Assembly: GCA_016801885.1 (NCBI GenBank) | Contig: CM028897.1 | Coordinates: forward strand, 17,794,501 to 17,858,500 | DNA length: 64,000 nt | DNA from: Toxotes chatareus | Lineage: Eukaryota; Chordata; Actinopteri; Toxotidae | Direction of reading: 5' to 3' | Part shown: positions 1 through 12,980 of the stretch, in pieces | How positions within the stretch are numbered: the stretch's first letter is position 1 | How the letters are laid out: every line of letters starts with the position of its first letter | Notes under the pieces: generated by a model | What the model was told of the DNA's origin: nothing | Databases searched by the model: none | The model's input: only the letters and a program-made list of their open reading frames with translations | Made by a program: the position numbers and the translations under genes

Positions 1-531
1 TAGCTAAAAAGTACTGTACAAGCCTACACAATACAGCTTCGGCACGGCTCAGCCCACTGACTGACTGTCAATGTGATGGAGGTGCTGCACTACACCGAGG
101 CATCGGAGGGAAACCCAGAGGACAAAAATCCATAAAAACAACCCAGTGTATATTTTAAGATTCTGCCCACTTCATAAAATCCCACTATCACACAGGAGGA
201 TGTTCATTAAAGTAATTACTGGAAGGGTGGCGGCGCTGCGCAGGCCGTTCTGTGAAGTGACTGCAGTGAATGTGTATAAGAATATCTCATAAGTCTATAT
301 ATTCCCACTGTTAATGTTGTCCTAATGCTCGGCAACACATCGATCAAAACTGCATGAGATGTTGAGGTAGGTCTAAATGATGGCCGGAGCTGGCAATAAG
401 GTTTGTAATCCTCCTCCATACGTGTCCCCTGTGTCTACTGGGTGATAACAGGGCTTGATTCACTTCACAGTAAGTCACTGAGGACGCCTTCGTCCTCATG
501 CTCTGTCATTGTTCCTCTATCTGTCTTACTT

Positions 532-558
532 TCTATCTATCTATCTATCTATCTATCT
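532..558 (+). repeat. (CTAT)n microsatellite
   Basis: An uninterrupted CTAT tetranucleotide run within pyrimidine-rich DNA. Confidence 0.9.
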
Positions 559-3500
559 GACTCTGTCTCTTTTCCTCTACGCTCTCGTTCTGTTGCCACC
601 TAACCCCATAAAGCCCATCCTCTCCTCCTCTCTCTTCCTCTCTCCAGACACTGACACCAAATGCCACAACAGACGCCCTGCTGATCGATACCATGACATC
701 ATCAGGCGTGGACATCATCAGTGGGCTTGTGGGCGAGGTGCTGACCTGAAAAACACACACTCATCCACACACACGTACATTAAGACCGGAGGGACAGAGC
801 CAAGCTGAGCTTCCTCGCATCCCATCCCAACCCGTATAACCCCTGCCTTCCTGCCAACACTGCTGCTGCCGCTGCTGTAAATCTGACTGATGACGGGCCC
901 AGGACCTCTTTCACACACACGTAAACACATGAACACACAGCAAGCTAATAGACAATGAGGACATTCCCCTTGAGTGAGCTGTTGAGAGGAGGCCAGGCTG
1001 ATGGGTGTAAATACAGTCAAGACAAAGCACGACACTCTGAGACTGTGAAACCGCACTGCAGCTGTCATGTTTGCGCTATTTCACCCTACTTATCAGGATA
1101 GATGAGAAACAAGTATATCTCAATCCTAACTGTGTGAGATCAAGCATTAAATGTCATGATAGCCCTATCCACATCTGACAACAACAACTTTTCATTCCAA
1201 GCCTGACTGACTGGCTGACTGACTGACTGAGTGATTGACTGACAGACCTGCTTATTGTCTGACTAGGCCTGGACAATAGATGTACATGCACTACTATGTC
1301 GGTGCTACTTGTCTGAAGCTGTCACCGGCTTCACAGCCAGCTGGGAGGCTCCATTCTGAAGCTGGGCAGCCAGGATCAAAGAGCAGAGGAGGAGTCAATA
1401 TCCATAAAGCTGAAAACACCTCCCAGTCTGCTCAAGACAGCTGTAAATGGGAAAATCACTCAGTGTTTACGGTTGCAGGCTCGACAGTACATTTCAGCCT
1501 TTAGACAGAGAGACAGACTGACACAGAAAGACAAGGAAGAGGGAGGGTGGGGCAGAGATGGCGAGCAACAACTTGTGAATTCTTTTATGGAATAGAAACA
1601 TCTGTAAAACGCTGTAAATATTGGTACATTTGTCTGATGCTATAAGTCGCCCCTGGCATTCTGATTGTGTGGAAGCTCTGCCTGTCATCTATCTGAAGGA
1701 TGAGGCTCCAGTCTTAGAGCAATCTAGTTTGACATGCAAGACTCCTATAAAAAAACACTGAAAAATTCATAATGCTGTAAAATTACAGTGTAAATATCTT
1801 GGACGTATGAGGAGCAAATTAAATACTGACTGGACCTGATGTTGGACCCCAGACTTCATTATTGTTGCACAGTATTCAATCATCATTTGAAAAACATAAC
1901 AGTGCACTTGCATATACCACAGCAATGTACTCATGGACTGTATTACTCTATTAGTTTCTGTTATAAGCCCTACAGTGACTCTATGTACTGTACATTATCA
2001 ACCATTATATTACATTAGATTATTATTTATATTTTAATATTCAAATATTATCCGTTATGACCATTTTATAGCTTCAGCTGTAGGTGTACACCCTTCCTAG
2101 CTTAGCTTAGCCTCATGTTTCCCAACAGTAATAATGTACACCATGTTACTGTAACAATAACATAAATATATTTAAAAAAAAAAAAAAAAAAAAAAGATTT
2201 ACAATATAATTTCTTAAAGAAAAATGTTGGCACATATATCAGCCTCCTCTTTGTCATCCTGTTTTCACTCCTTATCCTGGCCTTGTTACTCATAATTAAT
2301 ATGAATCATTTTAATGAAATAATTAGAGTGTAATTTATTTCCAAGCCCCTCGTGGACACATTATTTTTACATCCTAATTCCCAAACCTCTTGTCTTTTTG
2401 TCCCTGTGCTAATTGTCCTGAAATAGGTACCCAGAAAGTATTTTATTCACACTCTGAGTACTAAATAATGACACTGTAATTTGCTAAATGTAAACTAAAG
2501 CAGTCTTGTCTTGCTTTGAAACAGAAATAACCCCAGGAAAAGTGAAGCGGCTCTGGAGGAGGAAGAACTCAGGGCCGTATTGGAGGTATTATATTGCCAG
2601 ATTTATGCTGGTACAGTATTTGTGGAAACTCTTTAACTATTTGGGAGAGAAAAAAATGCTTGATTTATTTAGCAGGTAATTCATCCATTTCTAAAGCTAT
2701 TTCAGTGAGCAAAATATACAAAGTGTACCTCAGCTCATTTGAAATTATATTCAAATATGTTTCTACCAACCAAGAAATGTATTCATTACATGTCTGTGCT
2801 CACCCCATTTTTCCAACCACATTTTCACTTCTCTGAGTCTGTGATGCCACTCGGATGTAATGGACAATTCAAAAACAGTTATGTGAAAATTGTTTTTTGT
2901 TTTGGATTGGATAAGTCCCCTTTTGAATCACGCAAATCATTTATGTTTGTTGATATTGTTTGGCTATGTCAGTACCCGACTGAGCAGACTGGACACCAAC
3001 TGTCACTGTTTGCATTCAAAATATTTACCAACCACATGGTCATAAACCTCAGACTTTGATCATAATACAGTTGGGGAAAAAAAAAAATCTAGCTCAAATA
3101 ATGTTCATTACTACACCTTAAAGGAAGTTCAACTTGACAAATTATACACTGAAATATTATTTGTTTTTCTTGTCTCTTCATTCTGGGGCAGAGAGTAGAA
3201 TCAACAATTTTCCCTTCTGTAATTTTCTTATTGTTTGGCACGACTGTAACAGTGATTGGATACAGATGTTTCTTCACAGTGATGCGATGTGACAGGTGCT
3301 GTGTCAATTCACTTCTCCTTTGATTGCCCAAATTGACTCAATTGACCAACTGATTCAATCAATTTCGATTGATCAAAGTGACGCAGGTTAACTGAACTGG
3401 AAACTGTAGCTGTGTGGATGTGAATGTTTGTCTGTCTGTGTCTGTCTTATAAAGCTATGTTCTGTCGGGGGTGTAACCTGCTGACGCCCTAAACAGGATA

Positions 3501-3639
3501 CAGGGTGGCTGGAGGGGGACAGGCTTTCATTCCTAATAATTTTTCATCAAATATACCACGGTCTTAAATCAACCTTTTCAGCATTTGAATTTGGGACATA
3601 TGACTAAAATTAAAATGAACTGACTGTTCACTAAAACCC

Positions 3640-4540
3640 TCCCACCGACAGTAGATCTCCTCACGCCAAAGCTGTGTGCCTGAGGCTGTAGAGTGAGCAA
3701 TACGCCAAGACTGGATTTTTTTTTTTCCCCAAAACCAAAAGTTAGAAGAAAAGTGTCAGGATTTAATTAAACCGTGTGTTTGTCCGCTCTGCCACAAGCT
3801 GTGATCATTAGCATGGCTAACTAGCTTACTGTCTACGGTAACCGAACATTTCTCTGTCTGTTAGCATCTCTGTCCTGCTCTGTATTGGACTTGGACAAGC
3901 TCCAGCTACCCCGCTCAAACTCATTGTCGGAGAAAGCGTTGCGTTCGGCAAACACACTGGTTAAGAGAGTAAAAAGTTTTTAAAGAAGAAAAGTCAAAGA
4001 CAAAACTCAAATATTCTGTTGAAATACATGAAAACAACCTTCCACTAAATTTACATTACACACACTGCAATACAAGAACAATGGTTCTACTATGTGTTTT
4101 CTGAATGGATCATCAGCTATAAGCTTTAGCCTGTCTTTTAAATGCTATGGGCACTAGGTCTGTAGTTCCACTGTTAAACATCTGAGGGTACGATATACAT
4201 TTACACACTCATAGACAATGAATATAGTGCGCTATATAGTAAGTAGGGAGTGATTTCAGACACAGCCAGTGTTTTCAACCAGCTAATATTAGCTTAATCA
4301 GCTAGCTACCTATAGCCGATAAAATCCGTGAGCAACAGTTGTCGTTTCAGCCGGGAAAATTGTCCGTGGTCAGCAAGAAATGAGAAGCCTGTTTGTGTTT
4401 ACCTCTGTCTGAAATCAAGGGCCCATTAAAAAAAAAAAAAAAAAAGAAAAGATTCATGGTTTCGAGGGGTAAAACCGCCTCCATCATCACTGTAAAACTG
4501 CATGTGTACGGTGCAACAGTGGAAAGCTTGACAGGCGTAG
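3640..4540. repeat. Possible unclassified repeat block
   Basis: The segment AATGAATATAGTGCGCTATATAGTAAGTAGGGAGTGATTTCAGACACAGCC (near 4218) resembles a dispersed fish motif I recall ('TAGTGCACTATATAGGGAATAGGG..'). Repeated TAGC/AGCTA-rich strings (GCTAACTAGCTTAC, CAGCTAGCTACC) flank it. No coding sequence is seen. Confidence 0.3.
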
Positions 4541-6321
4541 CGACAGCAGCTTAGAGGGGGCAGGGCTGAGGATACAGTCGGTTGAGGCTGGCCTTGCTTT
4601 GGTATGTGGATATGTGGGATATGTGGAGCTCAGAGCCTCTGGTCAGAGTGACTCTATCTCTTGATGTAGCAGGGTGCCATTTCAGCCTGTCACCCACAGC
4701 CTGCTGCCGGACCAGATGAGACCAGGCAGCGGAAGCGAAGGGGAAAGCAGCGGGGTGTATCACACCTTTCCTCCAGCTCAACTCCATGGACTCCCCATGT
4801 GTCCTTATATGTACAGTAGCGTGTAATGTATGTGCCTTTCACTTTAATCTCCCCTGTCACTTCAGCCTGGGGCAGACTTTGAGGAAAGGGAGATTTCTAT
4901 TCTCAATTCGTCTCCTGTACCAGGGCTCCTTTTATATTTTCCTGTCCTGTCCCTCCCTCCTGTCATCTCGTATTCTTGTCGTCCAGAGAGGAAGGTACGG
5001 GGCGCGACCCTTTCCTTATTCCCCTCTCTTACTCAAACATTGCACATTCAGAGTGTGTGGTGCAACAGAGTGAAGTGGGCCCATTGAGCTCCTCCCCGCA
5101 TGAATGTGTGCGTTTGGAGTGAATTGAGCTTGACTTTGAGTCCCCACGACCACTGCCCCCCCTCCACAACCCCCATCCCCACCACCAGCACCACCTCCTC
5201 CTCACCCACCCTCCCCTTCCATAGCAGGTGGCGCCACTGGCAGCAGGGCAGAGAGAGGGCTTTGATTCCTAAGCCAGTGGGCTCAGTGCATATTCAAACT
5301 AGGGCCTTTTGTTTGTGTTGCTGCGAGGCCCGAGTCAGACTTGCATGCAGAGAATACAAATCAGACCTTTGACAGGAGCAGTTAACCTGCCGCTAAATAT
5401 AGCTGCCCTGGGTCTGAAAGAGATGGTGGGAGCACGGGGGAGAGAGAGAGAGAGAGATGGAGGGAGCACATAGGGCGGGAGCAATGTAGAGAGTGAACAA
5501 TGGGAGAGATGAGGCAGGGCGAAGAGAGAAGTGAGCGTGGAACATACAGAGGAGAGAAATGAGACGCCTTTCTTTCTCTCTTTCTCTATCAGAAGAATCA
5601 TATCAAGAATATGGAGGAAAAGTGTATACAGATATGACTGCTGAGCAATGCACTGACGTATGCAACGCCATGGTGATGTGTGCGCTGAGGGGGGCGGGGG
5701 GCAAAAGAGAGAATAAATAAAAAACACAGAGAGTCTGAGAGTGGGGAGCATGGTGGGGAGAGTGGCAAATGAAAGATAGGGAGAGTCTGTTTAATAAAGC
5801 AGCAATCTTGAGGGAGCGAGGGTGAGGGAGAGAAGGAGAGGGAATGAGAAATGTGCTCATACCACAGGGATCTGAGCAGACTGCAAAAGAGGGGGAGAGA
5901 GAGAGGAAAGACAGAGAGAAGAAATTAGAGAACCAAAGAGCCAAAACAGCCAGGAAACAGGACAGGCACAGGACTTACAACTCAGCTGTCCTGTCTGAGC
6001 CCTGCACTCAGTCTCTGACTGATCCCAAAACCACCACCACCAACACCTCAGCACCGGGGCCATCTTGGCTCAAAAATGACCTCAGAGGTGAGATGCATTG
6101 TTGGACAATCATGTCTCCGTGGGAGACAGTTCACAACATATGTGTTCTCAGCCTAAAGGAGCCATATGAAGCAGCCTCCTCCAAAAGTTTGTCCACACTG
6201 TGCGCACATACAGAACGCATGTGATGGAAAATTGAGCCATTGAGTGATTGACAGGCAGCATGCAGCAGTATTATGTAATACTACAGCTGTATCAGCCGCA
6301 GAGTGATAGATGGTCAGATAT

Positions 6322-6322
<1 letters not shown>

Positions 6323-6369
<47 letters not shown>
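6323..6369 (+). repeat. (GT)n microsatellite
   Basis: Pure GT dinucleotide run of about 47 bases. Confidence 0.95.
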
Positions 6370-6371
<2 letters not shown>

Positions 6372-6556
6372 CTTTCCGCCTGGTCTTTCTAAGACATAAA
6401 GTAAATCCGCCTTCAGTGTCAGCCCAGTAAAACCCTGCAGCCTGATACTATTTGACAAATAATAAAACCATGATGAATGGTGGCGCAGTCCCACAATATG
6501 CCCACTTCGTCAGCTATACTGAGCTATTATGCAATGACGGAGCAACACCTACTTCC

Positions 6557-6567
6557 ACACCACCACC

Positions 6568-6600
<33 letters not shown>
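6557..6600 (+). repeat. (CAC)n(CTA)n microsatellite
   Basis: Two adjoining trinucleotide runs, CAC then CTA. Every frame through them stays open, which explains long chance ORFs here. Confidence 0.95.
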
Positions 6601-6619
6601 GGAGTATACTACCTCTACT

Positions 6620-7210
6620 TCCACTGCTACCCAGGGAGCTGAGCTGTGTAATCCCCCGGCGGATAAGGCGAGGTTTGGAGAGATTTGGGAAGCAGAGATC
6701 CTGCTGAAGCTGCCAGTCCTCTTGCTGTGCATTCAACGGCTGGAAATCTCATGGGATTGGATTAGGATGGATATAGAGCCAGTCACTGAGAAGTTGCTGT
6801 CAGGGAGCAGCAATGCTCACAGTGGGCCACAGTGCACACACACACATACACAGATTGTGCTCTTGAATAGGCAGGCGGTGAGACTTCCTTTACTTGTGCA
6901 TCAGGCGGTAATGCACTTACCGTCTGTCCATCAGCTCCTATTATGTGCTGCTGATGAAAAAGACAATTTTAAAGGAAAAAGTTTAAAAAAAAGCTGGATG
7001 GGCCCAGTTTTAATGCACAATGATGATTTTGGAGCAAGGGAGGCCGGGCCCAGAATTAATAAGAGAAAATGTCGATCATTCCTCCCAGAATTTAAATGCA
7101 GGACCATCTGTAATTTTGAAAAGTTAATTAGCCTAACGTGCAACGCGGTCATGTTCAGGGCAAACGGCTCCAAAGTAGAGCTCTCCAGGCAGCCTGCCAA
7201 GGCCTAATGA
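6620..7210. promoter_or_regulatory. Candidate conserved non-coding element (enhancer-like)
   Basis: The block lacks recognisable repeat motifs. It carries TTTAATGCACAATGATGATTTTGG, CAGAATTAATAAGAG, AAAGTTAATTAGCCTAACGTGC and GGATTGGATTAGGATGG, i.e. clustered homeodomain (TAAT) and bicoid-type (GGATTA) sites. A long chance frame spans it because of the triplet repeats at 6557-6600, but its protein has no domain. The function is inferred from style only. Confidence 0.35.
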
Positions 7211-7485
7211 GTGTCTCCTGGTGTGCAGGTTTATCATTTGAACACTTTGGTGAAGGTTACATTTGAATAATTTCCAAGCCTTAGTTAGAGACTATTGTTT
7301 AATGTGCTTATTATAGCCTAATGGAATTAAGACATTGAGACAAAGGAGAAAACTGAGGCTACATAAAGTCCATTCACCAAAAACTGGAGCCAAGTTAACA
7401 CATTTTGCTCTGAGATTTAAAGGCTTTGGACTCCCATTGCATTGATTATTCATTCGTTTGTTTATTGACTTCCACCTAATAAATC

Positions 7486-7488
<3 letters not shown>

Positions 7489-7549
<61 letters not shown>
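7489..7549 (+). repeat. (GT)n microsatellite
   Basis: Pure GT run of about 61 bases, ending 110 bases before the purine-rich candidate exon. Confidence 0.95.
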
Positions 7550-7551
<2 letters not shown>

Positions 7552-7659
7552 CTGTCAGCGTGTCCCAATCAGTGTGCATCACCATCACCGTGGCTGAATC
7601 TGTTTCTTCTCTCTGTGAATCCTGAATCGTTGAGTCGCCTCCGCCGCGCCCCTTTGACC

Positions 7660-8030
7660 ACGCTTGATTCGCAACAATGGGAGGACAGGAGAGAGAGAGA
7701 GAGAGAGAGAGGAGGAGAGAGGAGAGGAGGAGAGAGGAGAGGAGAGAGAGAGAGGAGGGCAGAAGCAGAGCCAGAGATTCCAGGATCTAAAGGGAGGATA
7801 AAGGGTGCAGAGTGTCTGCCTCTCGGATCTTTTTTTCCCCCCTCTTTTACCTTCATTTTTTTCCTACAAGGGAGAGGCTTTTTGCGGATGGAGGGAGAAA
7901 GAGAAAAAGAGAGAGAGTTAGAGAGGGGGCGTTTCCCCCCACCCCCCCTCAGTGTGATTTCCAGATATTGCCAATACACTGTCGTCGACTTGAGTGCATG
8001 AGTAGGAATTGACAGACTTCCAACAATGGG
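7660..8030 (+). ncRNA. Candidate upstream non-coding exon / promoter-proximal purine-rich block
   Basis: After a TG microsatellite the sequence turns into dense GA-rich tracts (7689-7760), then T/C-rich and GA-rich segments. It ends in ATGGG immediately followed by GTGAGT at 8031, a near-consensus 5' splice site. The next strong + strand acceptor I noticed that leads to a meaningful exon is at 13385, just before mir-137. A host transcript joining 8030 to 13386 is therefore possible. The start of the block is arbitrary and no TATA box is evident. It could instead be an alternative first exon of tlcd4 or a chance donor. Confidence 0.3.
7689..7760 (+). repeat. GA-rich low-complexity tract
   Basis: Alternating GAGA and GGAGAG runs. 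Homopurine on the + strand. Confidence 0.9.
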
Positions 8031-8685
8031 GTGAGTATGGAGCAAATCCTCCAGAGATGCTGCTGCCTGCGCTGCCGCTGCCATTCTGCTCATAATCCGT
8101 TTGACTTAAATGCTGTGTAATAGAATTAATGCACAACCGTAAGTCACGCAGAAATGTGTGGCCAATATGGCCACAGCGCACTATGAAGAGCTGTCAGTGT
8201 TGTCAGGTGGGCTCATTCAGATGTTTGACCACCGTAAAGAATAGCGTGTCCGTGGAAAAAAAAAAAAAAAAAGGAGAAGCACGGGGCGGAGGGAAAAAAG
8301 CGCTCTGTGTTTGAGTCGCATCACAAAGCCAACAGTGGTGTCACGGCATAACCTTGTCAGATCGGTCCTTTCTTCGTTTCTCTTTATTCTCCTTCTTTAT
8401 TCTTTCTTTCTTCTCGTCGTGTGTAATATCTTCTAACTTGCGCAGGTGATTTTTCTTTTTCTTTCTTTCATTCAATGTTTCTTTCTTTTTTTTTTTTTTT
8501 TAATTTATCTCCGCAAGACTGAACTAAGATAAAAGAGTTGGACGTGACTTCGCTTGTTGCTTACATTTGCAGTGACTTCTCATCGTGTTCAGAGTGAACG
8601 GCCTGCTCTCTGTGGCACATCTGAATGACTTTATCTTTTTTTTTTTAAATAAAGCTTAGAAATTGAAAACACTTTCAAAAAGTAA

Positions 8686-8686
<1 letters not shown>

Positions 8687-8739
<53 letters not shown>
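8687..8739 (+). repeat. (TG)n microsatellite
   Basis: Pure TG run of about 53 bases. Confidence 0.95.
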
Positions 8740-8742
<3 letters not shown>

Positions 8743-8989
8743 GGCATTTCATTAGGGTTATGAGTCCATGAAATTAAGCTTCATTTGATGTTGCCAGACT
8801 AACATGAGATGTTCTGATGTATTTGTGGATGTACGTCTACTCCAGGCTCTCGGGCCTTCCTTTGAAATTCTCTTTTATGCTTCACAGCAGTCTAGTGTAA
8901 GTTTTATGTCAGTATGTATGTGGGATTAACACTATACTTTGACTCTACATTTGTAAGGCAGGAGCTGCTCACACACACACACGGGCTCC

Positions 8990-9195
8990 TATAATGTGAT
9001 GTCCTCTTCAATTGATTGGTTTCAGCTCCCTTCAATGAAATATTCAGGCTCTCGCCTATAGATTTCCCCCCCTGTGAGTTGTGTAATTCAATAATCAGTG
9101 AAATATTAGTTCAGTCCGTATCAAAGCAAATATTGCCTATAGCCTATAATCGATTGAATTTATAGCATTTGCAATTCAATTGGCAGCTTTTGGCA
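8990..9195. promoter_or_regulatory. Candidate conserved non-coding element
   Basis: Clustered CAATTGATTGG, TAATTCAATAATCAG, TATAATCGATTG and GCAATTCAATTGGC motifs without simple-repeat character, 4.4 kb upstream of mir-137. This would fit a neural enhancer. Conservation could not be tested. Confidence 0.35.
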
Positions 9196-9206
9196 GCTTG
9201 CGAGTC

Positions 9207-9382
9207 TGTGTGTGTGTGTGTGTGTGTGTGTTTGTGAGAGCATGTGGCAGTGTGATGTGCACGTGTGTGTGCATCTGTGTGTCATAGAGAAAGAACATTA
9301 ATTTGAATGAGTGTGTGTGCATGTGTGTGCGTGTGTGTGCATGTGTGTGCGTGTGTGTGCGTATGTGTGTGTGTGTGTGTGA
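9207..9382 (+). repeat. Imperfect TG-rich tract
   Basis: TG runs interrupted by CATG and GCGTG units. Similar TG-rich tracts recur at 9757-9955 and 10515-10545. Confidence 0.9.
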
Positions 9383-9756
9383 GCCTCCCTGCCTGCCTCC
9401 CAGTGTGCATGTGCTCAGCCCCTCAGGCACGTTGGCAAGCATGAACTCCCTGAACTCAATCCTTGTCCATTAAATTCCTATTGATCAAGCAGCAGAGAGA
9501 GACATAAAGTTCCATCTCCTCGGTTTCATGTGGGCTCGGCTCGGAGCTAGCTCGCCGTCTCTTAGGCTCTCTACCCCCTGTAAAGAGGAGAAGGGAGGAA
9601 AAAGAGAGGCGAAGAAGGGAGGGAGAGGAGGAGGAGGAAAAAGGAAAAAAGATTGGTTGAAGCCTTGGATATCCATTAGGAGAGATGGATGAAGAGGGGA
9701 AATAGGAATGAGCTAACAGCTGATTACTAAATTGTAGTTAGTGCTTGGACAAGGAG

Positions 9757-9955
9757 CCTTTGTGTATGTGTGTGTGCGCACACATGTGATGGCACATGTA
9801 TGTGTGTGTGATTGAATGTGTTTGATCATAAGCGTTCCCTGTAAATTTGTTTGTGTATCTGTGCTTTAGCGCAGTGCACATGCATGTGTGAGTATGTACA
9901 GTGTGTGTGCGTGTGTGTGTGTGTGTGCATGGGTGTGTGTGTGTGTGTGTGTGAA
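9757..9955 (+). repeat. Imperfect TG-rich tract
   Basis: TGTG runs interrupted by GCGCACACATG and ATG units, with no coding sense on either strand. Confidence 0.85.
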
Positions 9956-10689
9956 CAGGGGAGACCTCCATTTAGTAACGCAGCAAAGCGGCACATATCT
10001 CTCCACTGGGAGCTGTCCTTGGTTCTGATCCGTGGCCCCGTGCTCCTCCTGCTACACACCACCCACCCCCCAACATACACATACACACTGCCACCCCCAC
10101 CATTCCCTCCCCAATCATTCCCTTCCTGCAACCCCCCCCCCCCCCCCTCTCTCCACCCTGTTGATTGACATCCACATGCTCTCCATTTGGCTCGCTAAAG
10201 GCTGCGTATGTGTGTGTGTGTATATACACATGTGTGCGCCTCAGTTAGTGTGACTGGTGGAGGGTGTTTTTTCGGGTGGAGCAGGGGAGGGACTGGGCCA
10301 TCCTCAGAGGGCCTTGAGCAGAGAGGATGCTGGGTAAAACACGAGCGAGAGGAGGAAAAACAAAACATATGTGTGGTAATTGGGCTCCCCTTAGTATTGT
10401 AACGCATACATTGACATCTGTTTGATAATTGGCTACCCTTGCTCCTCGGCGTGTGTCATGCTAAATGCTGGTTTGGTGGAAAGGAAGAGAAAGAAAGAAA
10501 TGAGGAGGGGTGGGACCTTTGTGTGTGTGTGTGTGTGTGTGTGCGTGCACATGCATTTGTGTTCATCTATACCAATGGGGGGAAGGGATGCTTAGATTTG
10601 TTGGTATTGTAAAAGCTCCACAGGTCTCATGTGCACATTTAACGCCATTGTCTCTTTCATAAAAGAAGGTCCTACCTTACCTTCAGTAT

Positions 10690-11020
10690 GCATGGCTCCT
10701 TGCGGAGGTGTGCATGAGTTCACAGCCTGCATTTAGCCCGACAGATCAAAAAATATAAGTGCTAAGTGTCAAGTGATTGTTTATAGCCTCTTGTGCTCAG
10801 CCTCTGGGGTTTGCTAGCGTGGTGATTTGAGCCACAGACCCAGAAGCAATATTAGCTGCTTCCGCAATTTGTTCAGAGCTTTAGAGGGGAGAGGCCGTCA
10901 AATTGCATAGATAAATATGTTGAATAATTGATGCGGCGCATAGTGGGGAGCTGTTTGGGAGCACACTAGAGATTGCCGGTGATGCCTGTGTAGCCTCGCA
11001 GACAGTCTGTCTGTTTTAGA
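10690..11020. promoter_or_regulatory. Candidate conserved non-coding element
   Basis: Unique-looking DNA with GAAGCAATATTAGCTGCTTCC, GTCAAATTGCATAGATAAATATG, GAATAATTGATGCGGCGC and GCAGACAGTCTGTCTG. TTGCATA is an octamer-like POU motif. It lies 2.6 kb upstream of mir-137. Confidence 0.4.
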
Positions 11021-11029
11021 TGAGCCTGG

Positions 11030-12980
11030 TGTGTGTGTTCTATCCTCGCAGGGTCTAAACATTACAACACTTACTCTTAGCCCGATGTGCGCTCAGATCT
11101 GCACAATCAATCCTCAACGTGTGGGTCCAAGCTTTGGGATTTATAACGGGTTTGTGATCTGAATTTTTACTTCATCCTCTAACTCTCTCCTCTGCAAGAA
11201 AAAAACCACTTGTAACAATAGAATAAATGTTTTAAACTCCTTTCATTGGACCTTTCAGTCATCAGACGTGAAGGTTTAAGCTGCTACTTAAAAAAACTAA
11301 TTCCTAGTAATACCTTATAATACCTACCTATTCTGTAATCCTGCAGATCTATACAAGAGTGTCAGAGCTTATAGTAATGGTTGAAGGATTAATTTGGGGA
11401 TTTCTCTTAGATGACACATGGGAAGTGGTTGACAGAGTCAGAGGAGACCAGTTGAACAGGCCACCAGGACAGTTAAGAGCTAAGATGTTAAGTCCCGCAG
11501 GAACTGAGACGTCGGGGAGTTGCTCTTCCTCGCTCCATCTCCCTCCCTAATGCTGTCTAATGTGAGAGCTTATGGTGAGCGGAAGAAGAAGAAAGAGTTG
11601 TAAAGACACAGGGATTTGAGATCTCAGGGCTTCGGAACCACAAGGGTACTATCAGGCTACAACCTCCTATGAAGAATCCTAACATTTTCAAACCAGCCCT
11701 TTTCTGTCTTTCTGCCTTTTCATCCTTCTCTCCACCCCCCACTCTTTGAAAAAGTGTGGTATTTCACATGCAGAGGTGTTTAGAATAATAGCAGGAATCA
11801 CTCCTTTCATGTAGTCTCTTTTCAGTGCAGAGGAGCGTGCGGCGGTGTTCTCCACTGTTTGATTCCAGGGCCTTGAAGATGCGAGGGCAGAGGGATGTGA
11901 AGACTGCTTATCTCTTCCTGACACAGCCAATCATGTCGTAGAATGACAGTCCGAACCCAGCTGATATCCCACACCCCTCCTTCTCTTTTTCTCCCTCACA
12001 CACACACACAAACACACTCCCTCCTGCTTCTATCCATTTCTTCTGTCTCATCTCTTGAAATTACACACGCTCTTCCTCTTTTTTGTCTTCCCTGACATTT
12101 CCCTTATTCCAGTCTCTCCTCGCCGCCTTTTCTTTCTCTCACTCATCATGTCGCCTTCTTCTGTCCTTTTCCATCACTCTCATACGCATAAAAACACATG
12201 TGCGAGCACCACCTCGGAGTCTGCCTTTTGCTCTCGTTAACTCTCTCCTTAAAGCCTCCACCTCTATGTCTTTTTTTTTCCATTCCATTTTCTCCTTCCC
12301 TTTCTCCTGATTTCTCTCATGTGTGCGGCATGGGGGGGCTGAAGCTCGCGGCACTGCGGGGGCAGCCCTCACTCCCTCAGATGTATGTGTGCGACTGTGG
12401 CACTCGCTGATAAACACAGGGACAGGGACAGCAAAACTCACATCTCACACTTCCTTACTCGCACTCAGTCAGGGGTTCCAAGCATTGGGAAAAAAAAAAA
12501 AGCCAAAACTTTATTGCACCCTAGTGTGCAGTGACAAAATGACTATTCATGTAAGCTCGGCAGTCCATCACATTCTCTCTCTTCTTTCTCTCTTTGCTTG
12601 CCTGCTGCTGACTGCAGATACAGTTGGCGTGGCAGAAGAAATAGTGAGTAGAGAATATTTACGACACTGGAAACAACAGCAGTTTCACCGTCGCATTGTA
12701 GTTGACGCCATTAAAAGAGATATTTACACCAATTAGTGAGGATTTTAATACAATGCAGAACAAGCATCTTGAACAAAGCACTCAGGCTCCATCTGGATGG
12801 ATGAAACTAACTCGCAAATGATTTACTCCCGTTTTTTTTTTTTTGATTAATTGCTCAATATTCATATTTCAATGTTCATTTAACTCTCATGGATCAAATG
12901 TAACTTTAATAAATCTGTGTGGCATCTACAGACGACACTTAGCAATACTCCTCCCAGTGAACACGTGGTGGTGCTTGTCT
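11030..12980. other. Intergenic, no gene recognised
   Basis: Mixed-composition DNA with pyrimidine-rich stretches (11970-12310) and A- and T-runs. If the host transcript 8030-13386 exists, this is its intron. No coding or RNA gene seen. Confidence 0.6.

Larger units (their letters stand above)
1..6300. other. Intergenic, no gene recognised
   Basis: Apart from the CTAT microsatellite and the possible repeat at 3640-4540 I see no gene. A-runs lie at 2174-2195 and 4430-4445. A repeat-free island at 5225-5420 (GGTGGCGCCACTGGCAGCAG, CCGCTAAATATAGCTGCC) looks conserved in style. Purine-rich tracts occupy 5430-5960. Open frames here have biased composition and no recognisable domains. Confidence 0.6.

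Noticed and set aside
6452..7207. 251-codon open frame on the + strand
   Set aside because: It is kept open by CAC/CTA triplet repeats and the protein has runs of Pro and Leu with no domain. The downstream DNA looks regulatory rather than coding.
7489..8093. Overlapping 170- and 174-codon frames on both strands
   Set aside because: They consist of Cys-Val, Arg-Glu or Ser-Leu runs translated from GT and GA repeats.
9176..10253. Histidine-threonine-rich open frames
   Set aside because: Translations of TG/CA-rich tracts in several frames on both strands.
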